Shown piece after piece: positions 15,900 to 24,508 of a stretch of 64,000 nt of DNA; position 1 is the first letter of the stretch; the number at the start of each line of letters is the position of its first letter. The translations under genes were made by a program, and so were the position numbers. This DNA comes from CAZKNF01 sp964554105 (GTDB taxonomy: Bacteria; Bacteroidota; Rhodothermia; Rhodothermales; VXPQ01), in assembly GCA_964554105.1 (NCBI GenBank), contig CAZKNF010000002.1:57724-121723 (forward strand), written 5' to 3'. The notes beneath the pieces were generated by a model. It did not search any database. It was not told the DNA's origin and worked only from the letters and a program-made list of their open reading frames with translations.

Positions 15900-16361
15900 C
15901 TAGCGCGACGACGCGGCTGAGTCTGCAGGATCGCCTTTCCGTCGAAGGTAGCGATTCCAGCTCCAAACGCCGATGGTCAGCAAGACAAATCCTATGAAGC
16001 TGATGCCCGCATTGATGGCGGCCATTCGCCACTGCGGACGCGCGACATCCGTAATCACAACCTCCACATCCTCGCCGGGCAGCAGCCGCACGTCCAGGGT
16101 ATCCCTGCCCTCCAGTTCGTTTAGCAGGGAAATCGACATCGACAGCTGCGTCTCGATGACCGCCGATTCGGTGGGAATCCGAAGTCGAATGTAGCCGTAG
16201 GTTACGTCGACGCGGTTCGTCTTGTACACTTCCATCACCTCGGCCGTAGCCGGCGTGCCTGTCGCGAGTGTTTCGCGGATGTCGTACGCGACGTTGACCT
16301 GGTTGATGGTCAGAAAGAGCAGGATTGCCGGAAGAATCCACAGCAATCGTGCGATCAGCAT
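15900..16361 (-). CDS. DUF3592-like small membrane protein
   Basis: About 153 residues with a membrane helix at each end (LLWILPAILLFLTINQV near the start; AGISFIGFVLLTIGVWSW near residue 125). Between them is an extracytoplasmic beta-rich segment with the TPATAEVMEVYKTNRVDVTY start and GEDVEVVITDVARPQWR end typical of DUF3592 proteins. The function is unknown. The frame extends to a GTG at 16379; the ATG at 16361 is preferred, but the longer form (MPKRSG in front) is possible. It is convergent with msrP and shows no homology to MsrQ. Confidence 0.65.
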   Translation of the reverse strand: MLIARLLWILPAILLFLTINQVNVAYDIRETLATGTPATAEVMEVYKTNRVDVTYGYIRLRIPTESAVIETQLSMSISLLNELEGRDTLDVRLLPGEDVEVVITDVARPQWRMAAINAGISFIGFVLLTIGVWSWNRYLRRKGDPADSAASSR

Positions 16362-16403
16362 TCCACTGCGCTTCGGCACAAATTCGACCTGATTAAAGAA
16401 GAG

Positions 16404-16904
16404 CTACTTGAGAAAGAGATACGGCTTCCATGCATCGTGCAGGTTGCCGATGTAGTCTCGAATGAACATGACGTGGCTGGGTCGATAGGGCTTTCGCTGA
16501 AGCGTCATGCTCGCCTCATCCGGCGTCCTGTTGCCCTTTCGATTGTTGCAGGGTGTACACGCCGCCACAAGATTCTCCCAGGAATCCCGCCCGCCTCGCG
16601 ACTTCGGATGCACGTGATCGATCGTGAGTTGCTCCCGGCTATTGCAGTACTGGCACCGGAAGCGATCTCTGCGGAGGATATTCTTCCGTGAGATCATGAT
16701 GCGCTTGTACGGCACCGTGACGTACGCACGAAGCCGAACAATGCTCGGCCAGGGGAACTGTCGACTGGGCGAGCGCACGAATCGGTCAGGCAGCGCCTCC
16801 ACCAGTTCTGCCTTCTGCAGGAGGACGAGAACCAGCGCACGCTCAACGCTGCAAATGGTGAGCGCCCGATAATCTTGATTGAGGACAAGAACGTGGCCAG
16901 TCAT
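16404..16904 (-). CDS. HNH endonuclease family protein
   Basis: A 166-residue protein with a C-terminal HNH nuclease fold. Zinc-binding pairs are CQYC and CTPC, and the catalytic core is LTIDHVHPKSRGGRDSWENL followed by N-N-R-K-G-N. The N-terminal half (VLNQDYRALTICSVERALVL) is the conserved extension of the chromosomal HNH family common in Bacteroidota and Cyanobacteria. Members are usually single, non-mobile genes of unknown role. Start is the ATG at 16904; an upstream TTG at 16913 adds only three residues. No intron, phage or restriction genes are adjacent, so a homing role is not supported. Confidence 0.87.
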   Translation of the reverse strand: MTGHVLVLNQDYRALTICSVERALVLVLLQKAELVEALPDRFVRSPSRQFPWPSIVRLRAYVTVPYKRIMISRKNILRRDRFRCQYCNSREQLTIDHVHPKSRGGRDSWENLVAACTPCNNRKGNRTPDEASMTLQRKPYRPSHVMFIRDYIGNLHDAWKPYLFLK

Positions 16905-17439
16905 AGCGCACAAACGTGGGAGCGGATGGTGGCGACGTGACGATGGCGGGATCCATCGAGAAGGTGCTCGAATCGTATGTGACGGAATTTCGTAGGGAAG
17001 ACCCGACCTCAGATATGCTTTCGATTCTACTGGCGTTTTGCGCTTGACTAAAATAAGACTTGGACGGCTGCGTTCAAACGCAGTCTGCAGCTGCGATTCT
17101 CATACTTTTATCAACCATCGAAGGTTGCAGCGTCGTGAGATGCCCGTCGGGCCAAAATTGGTGCACTTGGGTTTCGGCCTAGGCTTCGCCCGACCTTTTC
17201 CACTATGTTTGTGGATCGAATTTTGCTGAACATCATGCAGCTTTGCTGACTACTGATCCCAAGCCGCAATCGCCGCGTTTGTTTTCATCGCGATGGATGC
17301 TATCTTCATCTGGTGAGGACTCCGTGATAACCGGCATGCGGGGGGAACTTTCGAGGGTAATCGGATACAAATATCTGTGGTCGGCTCGATGCAGCCGTTC
17401 CTGCAGCAAGGTTGATCCGTTTCAAGTTGGGACCAGCTT
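16905..17439. other. 535-base intergenic region without a supported gene
   Basis: Between the divergent HNH gene and the small sorting-domain protein I see no reading frame with protein-like sequence. Two short hairpins are visible: CTGCGT-TCAA-ACGCAG (17068..17083) and the GCCCG/CGGGC pair around 17145. Neither is followed by a T run. The region could hold promoters or a small RNA; I cannot support either. Confidence 0.5.
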
Positions 17440-17835
17440 ATGAGACTGGCGATACTGCTTTTGTTATCCTTTGCCGTTGCGGTGATTCCCCCCGGTGTGG
17501 CGCAAGCCGCGTCGGATCTGGAGGTTGTCTTCGTAGACGGCGAATACGAATCCGCGGACGAGACCCCCGAGGGCTTCGTCCTGTCCGCGGCGTATCCGAA
17601 TCCCTTCAATCCGACAACCTCCTTCTCTCTTACGATAGAGGAGCGTCAGGAGGTCACTGTAGAGATCTTCAACGTACTCGGCATCTCGGTTAAGCACCTG
17701 TTCAGCGGAACGATGGATGCGGATGAAACGCGCACCTTCACGTTCGAGGCTGATGACCTCCCGAGCGGGATCTATCTCTACCGCGTGACGGGAGAGTCAT
17801 TCACGGCGACGCGTCAGATGACTCTAATGAAGTAA
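17440..17835 (+). CDS. small secreted protein consisting almost only of a type IX sorting domain
   Basis: A 131-residue protein: signal peptide (MRLAILLLLSFAVAVIPPG, cleavage near AQA/A), then about 20 acidic residues. The rest is a complete Por-secretion-type C-terminal domain with AAYPNPFNPTTSFSLTIEE, VEIFNVLGISVKHLFSG and a final YRVTGESFTATRQMTLMK. In type IX cargo this domain normally follows a large passenger, which is missing here. It may be a stand-alone adaptor, a remnant of a larger gene, or a domain with another binding role. It converges on a lipoprotein gene that has a similar PNP-motif domain, with 32 bases between stops. Confidence 0.78.
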   Translation: MRLAILLLLSFAVAVIPPGVAQAASDLEVVFVDGEYESADETPEGFVLSAAYPNPFNPTTSFSLTIEERQEVTVEIFNVLGISVKHLFSGTMDADETRTFTFEADDLPSGIYLYRVTGESFTATRQMTLMK

Positions 17836-17867
17836 CGCTTTCACGTCCCACTAGAGCCCGGCGCCCG

Positions 17868-18356
17868 TCATTGCACCATGAGGTCGCCGTACGACACGAG
17901 TTCACCTGCTGCGTCGAAGATAAAGAGTCGATGCAGGCCGGTGCGTCCCAACCTAGCCGCGCTGAAAGTAAACGCATAGGATCCTGGGTCACCGGCGTGG
18001 TCGATCGATTCGAGCGTGATTAGAGCCCCATCTCCTTCGCGGCGGGCCTTCAGCTGCACCGGCGCGCGTACCGAATTAAACGCAGTGACACTGAACGGCA
18101 CCGTTGCAAAATCGCCCAATTCAACCGGATTGGGAAACGCCGGGCGTATGCTCACTTTTCCGGCATAAAGTGGCGCGGTCCTCCAATCATCGAGGTCATC
18201 ATCCAGGATCTCCGTCCCGTCTTCCGTGCGGGCGAAGCCGGACGGCGACGCGCTCGCGTCGTTCGCAAACTTATCCTGCTCTCCCATCGTGTCGCATCCG
18301 GATGCGATAACCATCGCTAGAAGAACTACCACCAGCTTGAGCCTACCGTCGTTCAC
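17868..18356 (-). CDS. small lipoprotein with PNP-motif beta-sandwich
   Basis: A 162-residue predicted lipoprotein beginning at a GTG (18356). Residues 1-20 form a lipoprotein signal with lipobox VIASGC (C about residue 21). After an acidic linker, residues about 65-162 form a beta-sandwich-like domain with AFPNPVELGDFATVPFSV and a final GLHRLFIFDAAGELVSYGD. This resembles the YPNPFN-type domains of type IX cargo and of FlgD-like Ig modules, but the sequence is divergent. No function is known. The GTG start is supported because it gives a complete signal; the next ATG lies inside the hydrophobic stretch. Confidence 0.6.
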   Translation of the reverse strand: MNDGRLKLVVVLLAMVIASGCDTMGEQDKFANDASASPSGFARTEDGTEILDDDLDDWRTAPLYAGKVSIRPAFPNPVELGDFATVPFSVTAFNSVRAPVQLKARREGDGALITLESIDHAGDPGSYAFTFSAARLGRTGLHRLFIFDAAGELVSYGDLMVQ

Positions 18357-18467
18357 CTTCGGATCCCTGATCTAGTCGAACTCGTACTGCGAGATTGCAC
18401 GACGGCGGGACCCGTTGAAGTTCCGCCGCACGTGCCGAGCGCCGTAACGAAGCAGCACCACACTTTG

Positions 18468-19382
18468 ATGCACGAACCGTCGATCCAAAACCCTGCACCT
18501 TCCAACGGCGATGGTCGTGTTCTCGCGGGACATTCCGCTGCACCATCTGGTCGGGTCGACCCGTCACCCGGGGCGCCCGCCGTCCTCGCAGAGCAACTTT
18601 CGACATCCATTGACGACGTACCGATTCTCCACAACCTTACCTTCCGCGTCAGATCAGGGAGCCTCACCGGACTGCTGGGTCCGAATGGAAGCGGCAAAAC
18701 GACACTTTTGCGCTGCATCGGTGGGCTGCAGCAGCATGTGGGCAGACTCGAGGTACTTGGGCAAGCAATTTCTTTGTGGCGGCCGCGTGATCTGGCACGC
18801 CGACTGGCTTTCGTCCGGCAGTCCGTCTCACTCTCCTTCGACTTTACCGTCTCGGACCTCATTTTGCTGGGGCGATCGCCGCACAAAAAGTGGCTCCAGG
18901 ATTATTCGTCTGAGGACCGCGTCCGTTTGACTAGTGCCCTCGAGCGCGTTGATCTGACCGGGTTTCAAGATCGGAGCGCCCTTACGCTCAGCGGCGGAGA
19001 GTTGCAGCGCGTATTTCTCGCTCAGGCGCTCATGCAGGAGGCGGAAATCCTCCTCCTCGATGAGCCCATCGCACATCTGGACGTGCATTATCAGTTCGAG
19101 TTCATGGATCTCATTCGTGAAATAGTCAGGCAAGGGCGGACGGCGGTCGCGGTTTTCCACGATCTCGAGATTGCGACGCGTTTCGCTGACGAGCTGATCG
19201 TGCTCCAGGAAGGCCGGATTGCGGCTGATGGCCGACCTCGCGACGTCCTGACGGAGAAGCTCATCGCCGACGTATTTCGGATGGATGCGTCACTCCAGAC
19301 ATCGGCCGACGGCACTTTACGGATCGAGTATAGCCGACCTCTCCAGAGCACCACACCAAATTCGACGTCGACCGCCAGATGA
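18468..19382 (+). CDS. ABC transporter ATPase of the cobalamin/iron-siderophore uptake class (BtuD/FecE-like)
   Basis: A 304-residue ATPase with Walker A GPNGSGKTT, Q-loop FVRQSV, signature LSGGELQRVFLAQAL and Walker B ILLLDEPIAHLD. The insert VSDLILLGRSPHKKW is typical of FecE/BtuD/HmuV enzymes. The substrate is inferred as cobalamin or a corrinoid because the stop codon overlaps the start of a cob(I)alamin adenosyltransferase gene (ATGA at 19379..19382). The permease and binding protein are not in the window. The ATG at 18468 is preferred to the GTG at 18432; about 50 residues precede the nucleotide fold in either case, which is longer than usual. No cobalamin riboswitch was recognised upstream. 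Confidence 0.87.
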   Translation: MHEPSIQNPAPSNGDGRVLAGHSAAPSGRVDPSPGAPAVLAEQLSTSIDDVPILHNLTFRVRSGSLTGLLGPNGSGKTTLLRCIGGLQQHVGRLEVLGQAISLWRPRDLARRLAFVRQSVSLSFDFTVSDLILLGRSPHKKWLQDYSSEDRVRLTSALERVDLTGFQDRSALTLSGGELQRVFLAQALMQEAEILLLDEPIAHLDVHYQFEFMDLIREIVRQGRTAVAVFHDLEIATRFADELIVLQEGRIAADGRPRDVLTEKLIADVFRMDASLQTSADGTLRIEYSRPLQSTTPNSTSTAR

Positions 19383-19936
19383 AGATATATACCCGTACCG
19401 GCGACAAAGGCACTACGGCACTGTTTGGTGCAGATCGTGTGTCCAAAACACACCCACGAATCAGAGCCTACGGTACCATCGATGAAGTGAATTCGCTGGT
19501 CGGACTCGCCCGTGCCCATCTTCCCTCGAGCGACCACGTTGCGACCGTACGTCGCATCCTCCTTGACGTGCAATCCGATTTGTTCGTGCTTGGAGCAGAC
19601 CTCGCGACGCCGTCCGGTTCGAAAGCCGAGGTTCCCCGCGTTACGAGCGATCACATTACGAATCTAGAGCGCGACATCGATCGCCTCGAGGAGGACCTGG
19701 AGGATCTCAGGCAATTTATCTTACCGGGTGGATCGCCGGCAGCGGCGTCGCTGCACGCCTCGCGAACGGTCTGTCGCCGCGCCGAACGATTGGTGCTTGA
19801 GGCAGCCGAAGAGGAGGAGATCTCCGCCGAGGCCGCCGTCTATCTCAATCGGCTCTCGGACCTCCTTTTCGTTGCGGCCCGCTGGACGAATAAGATGGAG
19901 GGGAGGAAAGAGACGACATGGCCACCCAAGCAATGA
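19379..19936 (+). CDS. cob(I)yrinic acid a,c-diamide adenosyltransferase, PduO type
   Basis: A 185-residue ATP:corrinoid adenosyltransferase that attaches the 5'-deoxyadenosyl group to cob(I)alamin, making coenzyme B12. Diagnostic motifs are the ATP-binding N-terminus MKIYTRTGDKGTTALFG, the RIRAYGTIDEVNSLVG block, and the C-terminal CRRAERLV...LNRLSDLLFVAARW segment that closes the trimer active site. Start overlaps the upstream ATPase stop by four bases, so import and adenosylation are coupled. This suggests the cell salvages rather than makes corrinoids, which is an inference from context. Confidence 0.94.
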   Translation: MKIYTRTGDKGTTALFGADRVSKTHPRIRAYGTIDEVNSLVGLARAHLPSSDHVATVRRILLDVQSDLFVLGADLATPSGSKAEVPRVTSDHITNLERDIDRLEEDLEDLRQFILPGGSPAAASLHASRTVCRRAERLVLEAAEEEEISAEAAVYLNRLSDLLFVAARWTNKMEGRKETTWPPKQ

Positions 19937-20146
19937 GAATGGTGCTCTATCCTCGTCAATAGACGTTTCGAGGTTGCGCTTAGCACCTTCGGCATGTATT
20001 TTGAACCTGTCACGTTTGGCGACCACCCCGCCTCCGCCTGTTGACATTCTTGAACGGGCTTCACAACTGCTTCGCCGTTCCTCCGCAGCCTCTCCACCCG
20101 GACGGCTTTTGGAGCACGTTCAACTCACCGAAGAATACGAAGGTAC

Positions 20147-21454
20147 ATGCGGCCAAAGAGCTTGTTGAGAGTCGGTGCCTCCATCACCGTACTGGGAATT
20201 TTGTGTTTTACAGCGCTGTACGTCGGTAAAGACAAACCGGTCTACCAGGTAGCGCAGGTCACCTCTGAGCCCGAAGCGCCTCCGCCGATCATCGAACGGG
20301 ATGAATTCGGCATCCAGAAGAGTTTCGAGGTCGTCAGCCGCCAGATCAGGCGAAACGAGACGTTTGCGGATATTCTGACCGCGCACGACGTCGACTATTC
20401 GGATGTCGTAGACCTGGTGGAGACGGCGCGACCTGTATTCGATGTCCGATTGATGCAGGCCGGCAAGCCGATGCACGTCTATCGAGATTCGCTCGCAAAG
20501 ACGCGCTACGTGGTCTATCAGAAAGATCCGATCCGGTACGTCGTTTTCGATCTTGCGTCGGACTCAAGTCATGTTTTCGAGGGCGAACGACAGGTCGAGG
20601 TCACACAACGACGCCTGAGCGGCGTCATCAACAACTCTTTGTATGCAACCCTCGAGTCGTCCGGAATTTCGAGTAGTTTGGTCCCAATGCTGGCGTCCGA
20701 TCTGTCGGAAGTTTTTGCCTGGCAGGTAGATTTCTACCGAATTCAGAAAGGCGATGAATTCAACGTCCTTTTCGAGGAGCGGTCCATTGACGGCGAACCC
20801 ATCGGCATCGGTGAAATCGTCGCGGCGCGTTTTGCTCACGGGGAGTCCGACTACTACGGGTTCTACTTCGACGGAGGCGAACACGCAGGCTACTACGACG
20901 AAAAAGGCAATAGTCTGCAAAAGGCACTGCTGAAGGCGCCGCTCAAATACAAGCGAATCAGTTCACGCTATACGAAACGCCGCTTTCATCCTGTTCAGAA
21001 AAGATACAAGGCCCATCTGGGCACGGATTATGCCGCGAATCCGGGGACACCGATCCGCACCGTAGGTGACGGCGTAGTCCTTGAGGCGCGGTACGCACGC
21101 TATAACGGGAATTACGTCAAGATTCGGCACAATGGTACGTACACGACGGGGTACCTCCACATGTCCAGGATTGCGAAGGGGCTCCGACCCGGCGCGAAGG
21201 TCAAACAGGGCGAAGTGATCGGATATGTGGGAAGCACCGGTCTCGCTACCGGCCCGCATTTGTGCTACCGCTTCTGGAAGAACGGCGCGCAGGTCGATCC
21301 ATTGAAAGAGGAGATTCCACCCGCCCATCCCGTCGACGCCGTGTATCGCGAGCGCTTTCTGGCTGTGCGTGACTCCCTGATGCCGCAGCTTCTCGATTCA
21401 CCCCTCAGACTCGCGAATAAGTCCGCGCAGGGTTCAGTGGCGGCGATGCTGTAG
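20147..21454 (+). CDS. M23-family peptidoglycan endopeptidase-like protein with N-terminal membrane anchor
   Basis: A 435-residue protein with an N-terminal hydrophobic helix (about 8-27), an OapA/LysM-like region (about 60-230) and a C-terminal LytM/M23 domain. Zinc residues are visible at H290 and D294 in HLGTDYAANPGTP and at H371 in ATGPHLCYRFWKNG. The last position of the usual HxH motif is C373 rather than histidine. Cysteine can bind zinc, so activity is not ruled out. I believe this HxC form is shared by many Bacteroidota homologues. It is expected to cut peptide cross-links in the periplasm. Start is the ATG at 20147; the gene stands alone, 210 bases after the adenosyltransferase. Confidence 0.86.
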   Translation: MRPKSLLRVGASITVLGILCFTALYVGKDKPVYQVAQVTSEPEAPPPIIERDEFGIQKSFEVVSRQIRRNETFADILTAHDVDYSDVVDLVETARPVFDVRLMQAGKPMHVYRDSLAKTRYVVYQKDPIRYVVFDLASDSSHVFEGERQVEVTQRRLSGVINNSLYATLESSGISSSLVPMLASDLSEVFAWQVDFYRIQKGDEFNVLFEERSIDGEPIGIGEIVAARFAHGESDYYGFYFDGGEHAGYYDEKGNSLQKALLKAPLKYKRISSRYTKRRFHPVQKRYKAHLGTDYAANPGTPIRTVGDGVVLEARYARYNGNYVKIRHNGTYTTGYLHMSRIAKGLRPGAKVKQGEVIGYVGSTGLATGPHLCYRFWKNGAQVDPLKEEIPPAHPVDAVYRERFLAVRDSLMPQLLDSPLRLANKSAQGSVAAML

Positions 21455-21537
21455 AGCCAGTTACGGCAAGCTTCCGCGGCTGAATTGCACACCCGGCGAT
21501 CTTTCGGAATTACACATCGGTACACAAGCCATCTCCG

Positions 21538-22020
21538 TCACCCGGACGCCTCGTCTCTTTGGAAGACGGTATGGACTTCCTGAAGTCGGCGGTCCTCGAC
21601 CATCGCGTGCTGCTTCTTTGCGCGGGTAATGAGACGATCAAAATCCACTCCGTGCAAACGGGGATCGCGCGTAGAGAGCCTCGCGAGAGCCTTCCAGAGT
21701 GCCAGCTTTCCTAGAATCCCGAGCGAGAGCGTTTCAAGCACCATGAACGTGGTAAGCCCCTCCCCGCTGATATGACGAAGCTTGGCCCGGCTCGCCTTTT
21801 CCCCGAGCCAGGCACCCGCCTGCTTCAGGGTGCTGGGACTGGTCCCTAGCTGGTCGGTTATCTGCTCCAAAACGCCCCGATCCTCTTCTACTTGCTGGAG
21901 AACCGTGGCTGCCAGTCGACCTATATCGTCTTCCTCATGTTTGTCTCGCAACGTCTCAAGCAGAGCTATTGCACTTTCGGCTCCAGCGAGATGATCATGA
22001 AGGTAAGTTGCTAGCGAATT
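21538..22020 (-). CDS. helical protein of unknown function, 5' end lost in assembly gap
   Basis: The C-terminal 160 residues of a gene whose start lies in the run of Ns. The visible part begins NSLATYLHDHLAGAESAIAL and continues as long amphipathic helices (LRDKHEEDDIGRLAATVLQQ, then VEEDRGVLEQITDQLG), a TLSLGILGKLALWKAL stretch and a charged tail. The H-x-A-G-A..A and E..D/E..Q pattern resembles ferritin-like or bacterioferritin-type helical bundles seen in uncharacterised bacterial proteins, but no metal site can be assigned. It is not part of the haem protein on the other side of the gap, although an open frame runs through the Ns. Confidence 0.55.
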   Translation of the reverse strand, partial: NSLATYLHDHLAGAESAIALLETLRDKHEEDDIGRLAATVLQQVEEDRGVLEQITDQLGTSPSTLKQAGAWLGEKASRAKLRHISGEGLTTFMVLETLSLGILGKLALWKALARLSTRDPRLHGVDFDRLITRAKKQHAMVEDRRLQEVHTVFQRDEASG

Positions 22021-22120
22021 NNNNNNNNNNNNNNNNNNNNNNNNNNNNNNNNNNNNNNNNNNNNNNNNNNNNNNNNNNNNNNNNNNNNNNNNNNNNNNNN
22101 NNNNNNNNNNNNNNNNNNNN
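22021..22120. other. scaffold gap of 100 Ns
   Basis: Exactly 100 undetermined bases. The round number suggests a placeholder, so the true distance is unknown. The sequences on either side belong to different genes on the same strand, and each is truncated here. Confidence 0.95.
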
Positions 22121-24273
22121 AGCTGGAATTTCACCACATTGCTCGTCGTACCTTTGCCTCCTTCCATGTGGAAAGGAGCGCGCGTACTCACCGTTGCCCA
22201 TAGCCCCCTCCCTTTCCAGCCGGCGTCGGGATCGTCGATCCGCCCATCCATCCACTTCGTGTAAAATCCGGTAGGATACGGCACGCGAAGCACGACCCAC
22301 TCACCCTCATGAAAAACGAGTAGCCCCTCCGACTGATTGCCGGTGTTGATCGGCACATTTTCGCCGAGTCCGAAGGCATTGAACTGATCCACCCACGTAT
22401 AATAGCTGGCTTCACCGCTGCCCGCGTAGTCGACCCCTTCGAGCTGCGGCAGCGGCTCCGCATAGAACTCCCAGCCTTCGGGACAGTGTTGTCCGGTGGC
22501 CTCAGGTCCGTTCAGCGGCCCGGTGCAGTCTCGGCGGTCAAATCGGCCAAGGTGCCCGCTCGCGAGCGCAACCCACGCAACGCCATCGCGATCGATATCC
22601 ATTCCGCGCGGAGAAAATCCTTCGATCGGCTCGCCCCGATCATCCAGTGGGAGTTCATAGATCTCCGTGATTGCCGTCGTGGTCGGATCCGAGCCCGGGT
22701 CCAGTCTTATCACCGCCCCGGGATAACCGAGAGACGACCCCCAGACCGATCCGTCAGGTGCAGGAGAGACGGCGTAAAGTCCAGACGCAATGCGTTTATC
22801 CATCGTCGGATCGACGGCGTCATCGGGTTCGACGTAATCGTCGCGCTGACCGTTGCCGTTCGTATCGAGAATTAGCGGCGTCCAACCCTGCGACACCTCC
22901 TCATTCCCCGTCTCATCGAACATGTTTGTGTCGAGCCAGCCGACCACCTGACCGCCGCCGCTGGTCCAGAGCGTATTGTTTTCATCTTCGGCGAACATCA
23001 AGTGGTGCGTACTGAAGCACGTGCTGATGTGCGTGAGCTCTTCGGAATCCGGATCGTAAACAGCAAGATGACGATAGGCACGGCCGACCGGGAACTCCTC
23101 TGCCGACGGATGACTCGATCCCTCTCTGCAGAAGTCCGGGTTTTCAGGCGGCCGCACGGTTGCGGTGATCCAGACCCGGCCCTCGGCATCTAGCATCGGA
23201 TTGTGAACGTTGGCCTTGCTGTCCCATATCGGCTCGTCGCCCCAGTACGGAGAAGGCGCGGGCATGGAGGGCGACGAGGCCGGCTCGGTCTCGGGATCGC
23301 GGACGGTCAATGGGACGCGACTCGCAGTGTGTGTCACGGGATCGAGCACCGGCAGATAGTCGGCACTGACTTCCAGGGCACCGTACAATCGTCCGTTCGC
23401 GTTGACGGTCGGATCTCGTCTATCTGTAGAGACCAGATCGTGCAGGTACGCTGTGGGGTCGGCCCAGTCCCACTGTGTGATTACCACATTCCGCTCAATT
23501 CCCTCCGGACGCGGCGGTTCGGGAGGTATCTCGCCTTCGGCGATCTTGTCGGTCCAATCCGCAAACATTTCGAGCGTCCCATCCCGCCCGAGTCGATGAA
23601 CCGTCGAAATCATGCTGCCGCCGGCCTGCCCTGACTCGAGGCGGCGCTCCCAAGCTTCGATGGACGAATCGAAAGATTCAAAATCTTCGTGGAACGCGCG
23701 CGTTCCTCTGCTGCCGAGTTGATGGCAGGCCATGCAGTTACCGGATTTTATCGTCCGGAGAAAATCAGCCTGCGTCTCGATTTCAGGAGAAATCCCGTTG
23801 CCGTCAGGCCCCGTCCCGGGAAATTCGCCTGCGTCAGGTACGTGTATCATCGAGAACCAGTAGCCGGCAGGGTAGTATTCTGCTGCCTCGTTTGGGCTTG
23901 CCGCCGGAGCCGCAGTCAAATCCATCGTCTCGCCCGGTTCGACCTCGAGCTTCTCCGAATCTACCAGTCCGTAGCCGCGCACCCAGATGCTGTAGGTGGC
24001 GTCCGGAAGGTCTGGTATGGCGTAACGGCCGTCTTCGTCCGTAACCACGATTTTTGCAAACCTGGTCGGCAGCTCCGTCGTCTCGGCGATCACCCACACG
24101 CCGGCTTCCGGTCCGTCGGGGCCGGAAACCACACCGGTGATATCATCTTCTTGCAGCGGATCCGGTTCGCTTGCTGCCTCGCATCCAACCCACGCGAATG
24201 TTGATGCGAGAATACACAGCGAGAGTGCCGTACCTAGGGACGACCTGAATGGCGTACCGGCTGATAATCTCAT
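22121..24273 (-). CDS. haem-c-containing lipoprotein with beta-propeller (streptogramin-lyase-like), 3' end in assembly gap
   Basis: The first 717 residues of an exported protein. The ATG at 24273 starts a signal ending in the lipobox-like AWVGC (C31). Residues about 44-125 are a carboxypeptidase-regulatory-like domain (ITGVVSGPDGPEAGVWVIAE). A single covalent haem site CMACH is at 180-184, preceded by IKSGN and followed by QLGSRGTRAF. The remaining 500 residues contain repeated W-x-T/S, D-x-x-G-x-x-W blades (for example DAEGRVWITATV, EDENNTLWTSGG, DIDRDGVAWVALASG), consistent with a virginiamycin-B-lyase-like propeller. A redox or ligand-oxidation role in the periplasm is inferred. The C-terminus is lost in the Ns. 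Confidence 0.75.
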
Positions 24274-24508
24274 AGACGACTCGCTGTTTTCTCCACGTGC
24301 ACGACGTCCGTTGCGATCCGCGTGGATTCGTCCTGGGTGCAGCCCGAGATATTCCAACACGCTCGTCGTGAGAAACTAGAGGATATTCACGCATGGCGCA
24401 AGACGACAGAGAAGCTGGGAACGATTCCGGAATAAGGAGTTACCCATACCTGTCCTGTTCGGCGGCCATTACGCGCCGAACGCCCCCAGGAATCCAAACT
24501 CGCCGTTC

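Noticed and set aside
15824..15913. GTCGTCGC and GCGACGAC inverted repeat as a shared terminator
   Set aside because: The arms are 71 bases apart, there is no T run, and one arm lies over the stop region of the next gene.
15628..16341. 237-residue minus-strand frame overlapping msrP and the DUF3592-like gene
   Set aside because: It overlaps two supported genes and has no family features.
18357..18467. Cobalamin riboswitch upstream of the btuD-like gene
   Set aside because: The space is only about 110 bases and no B12-box-like sequence was seen.
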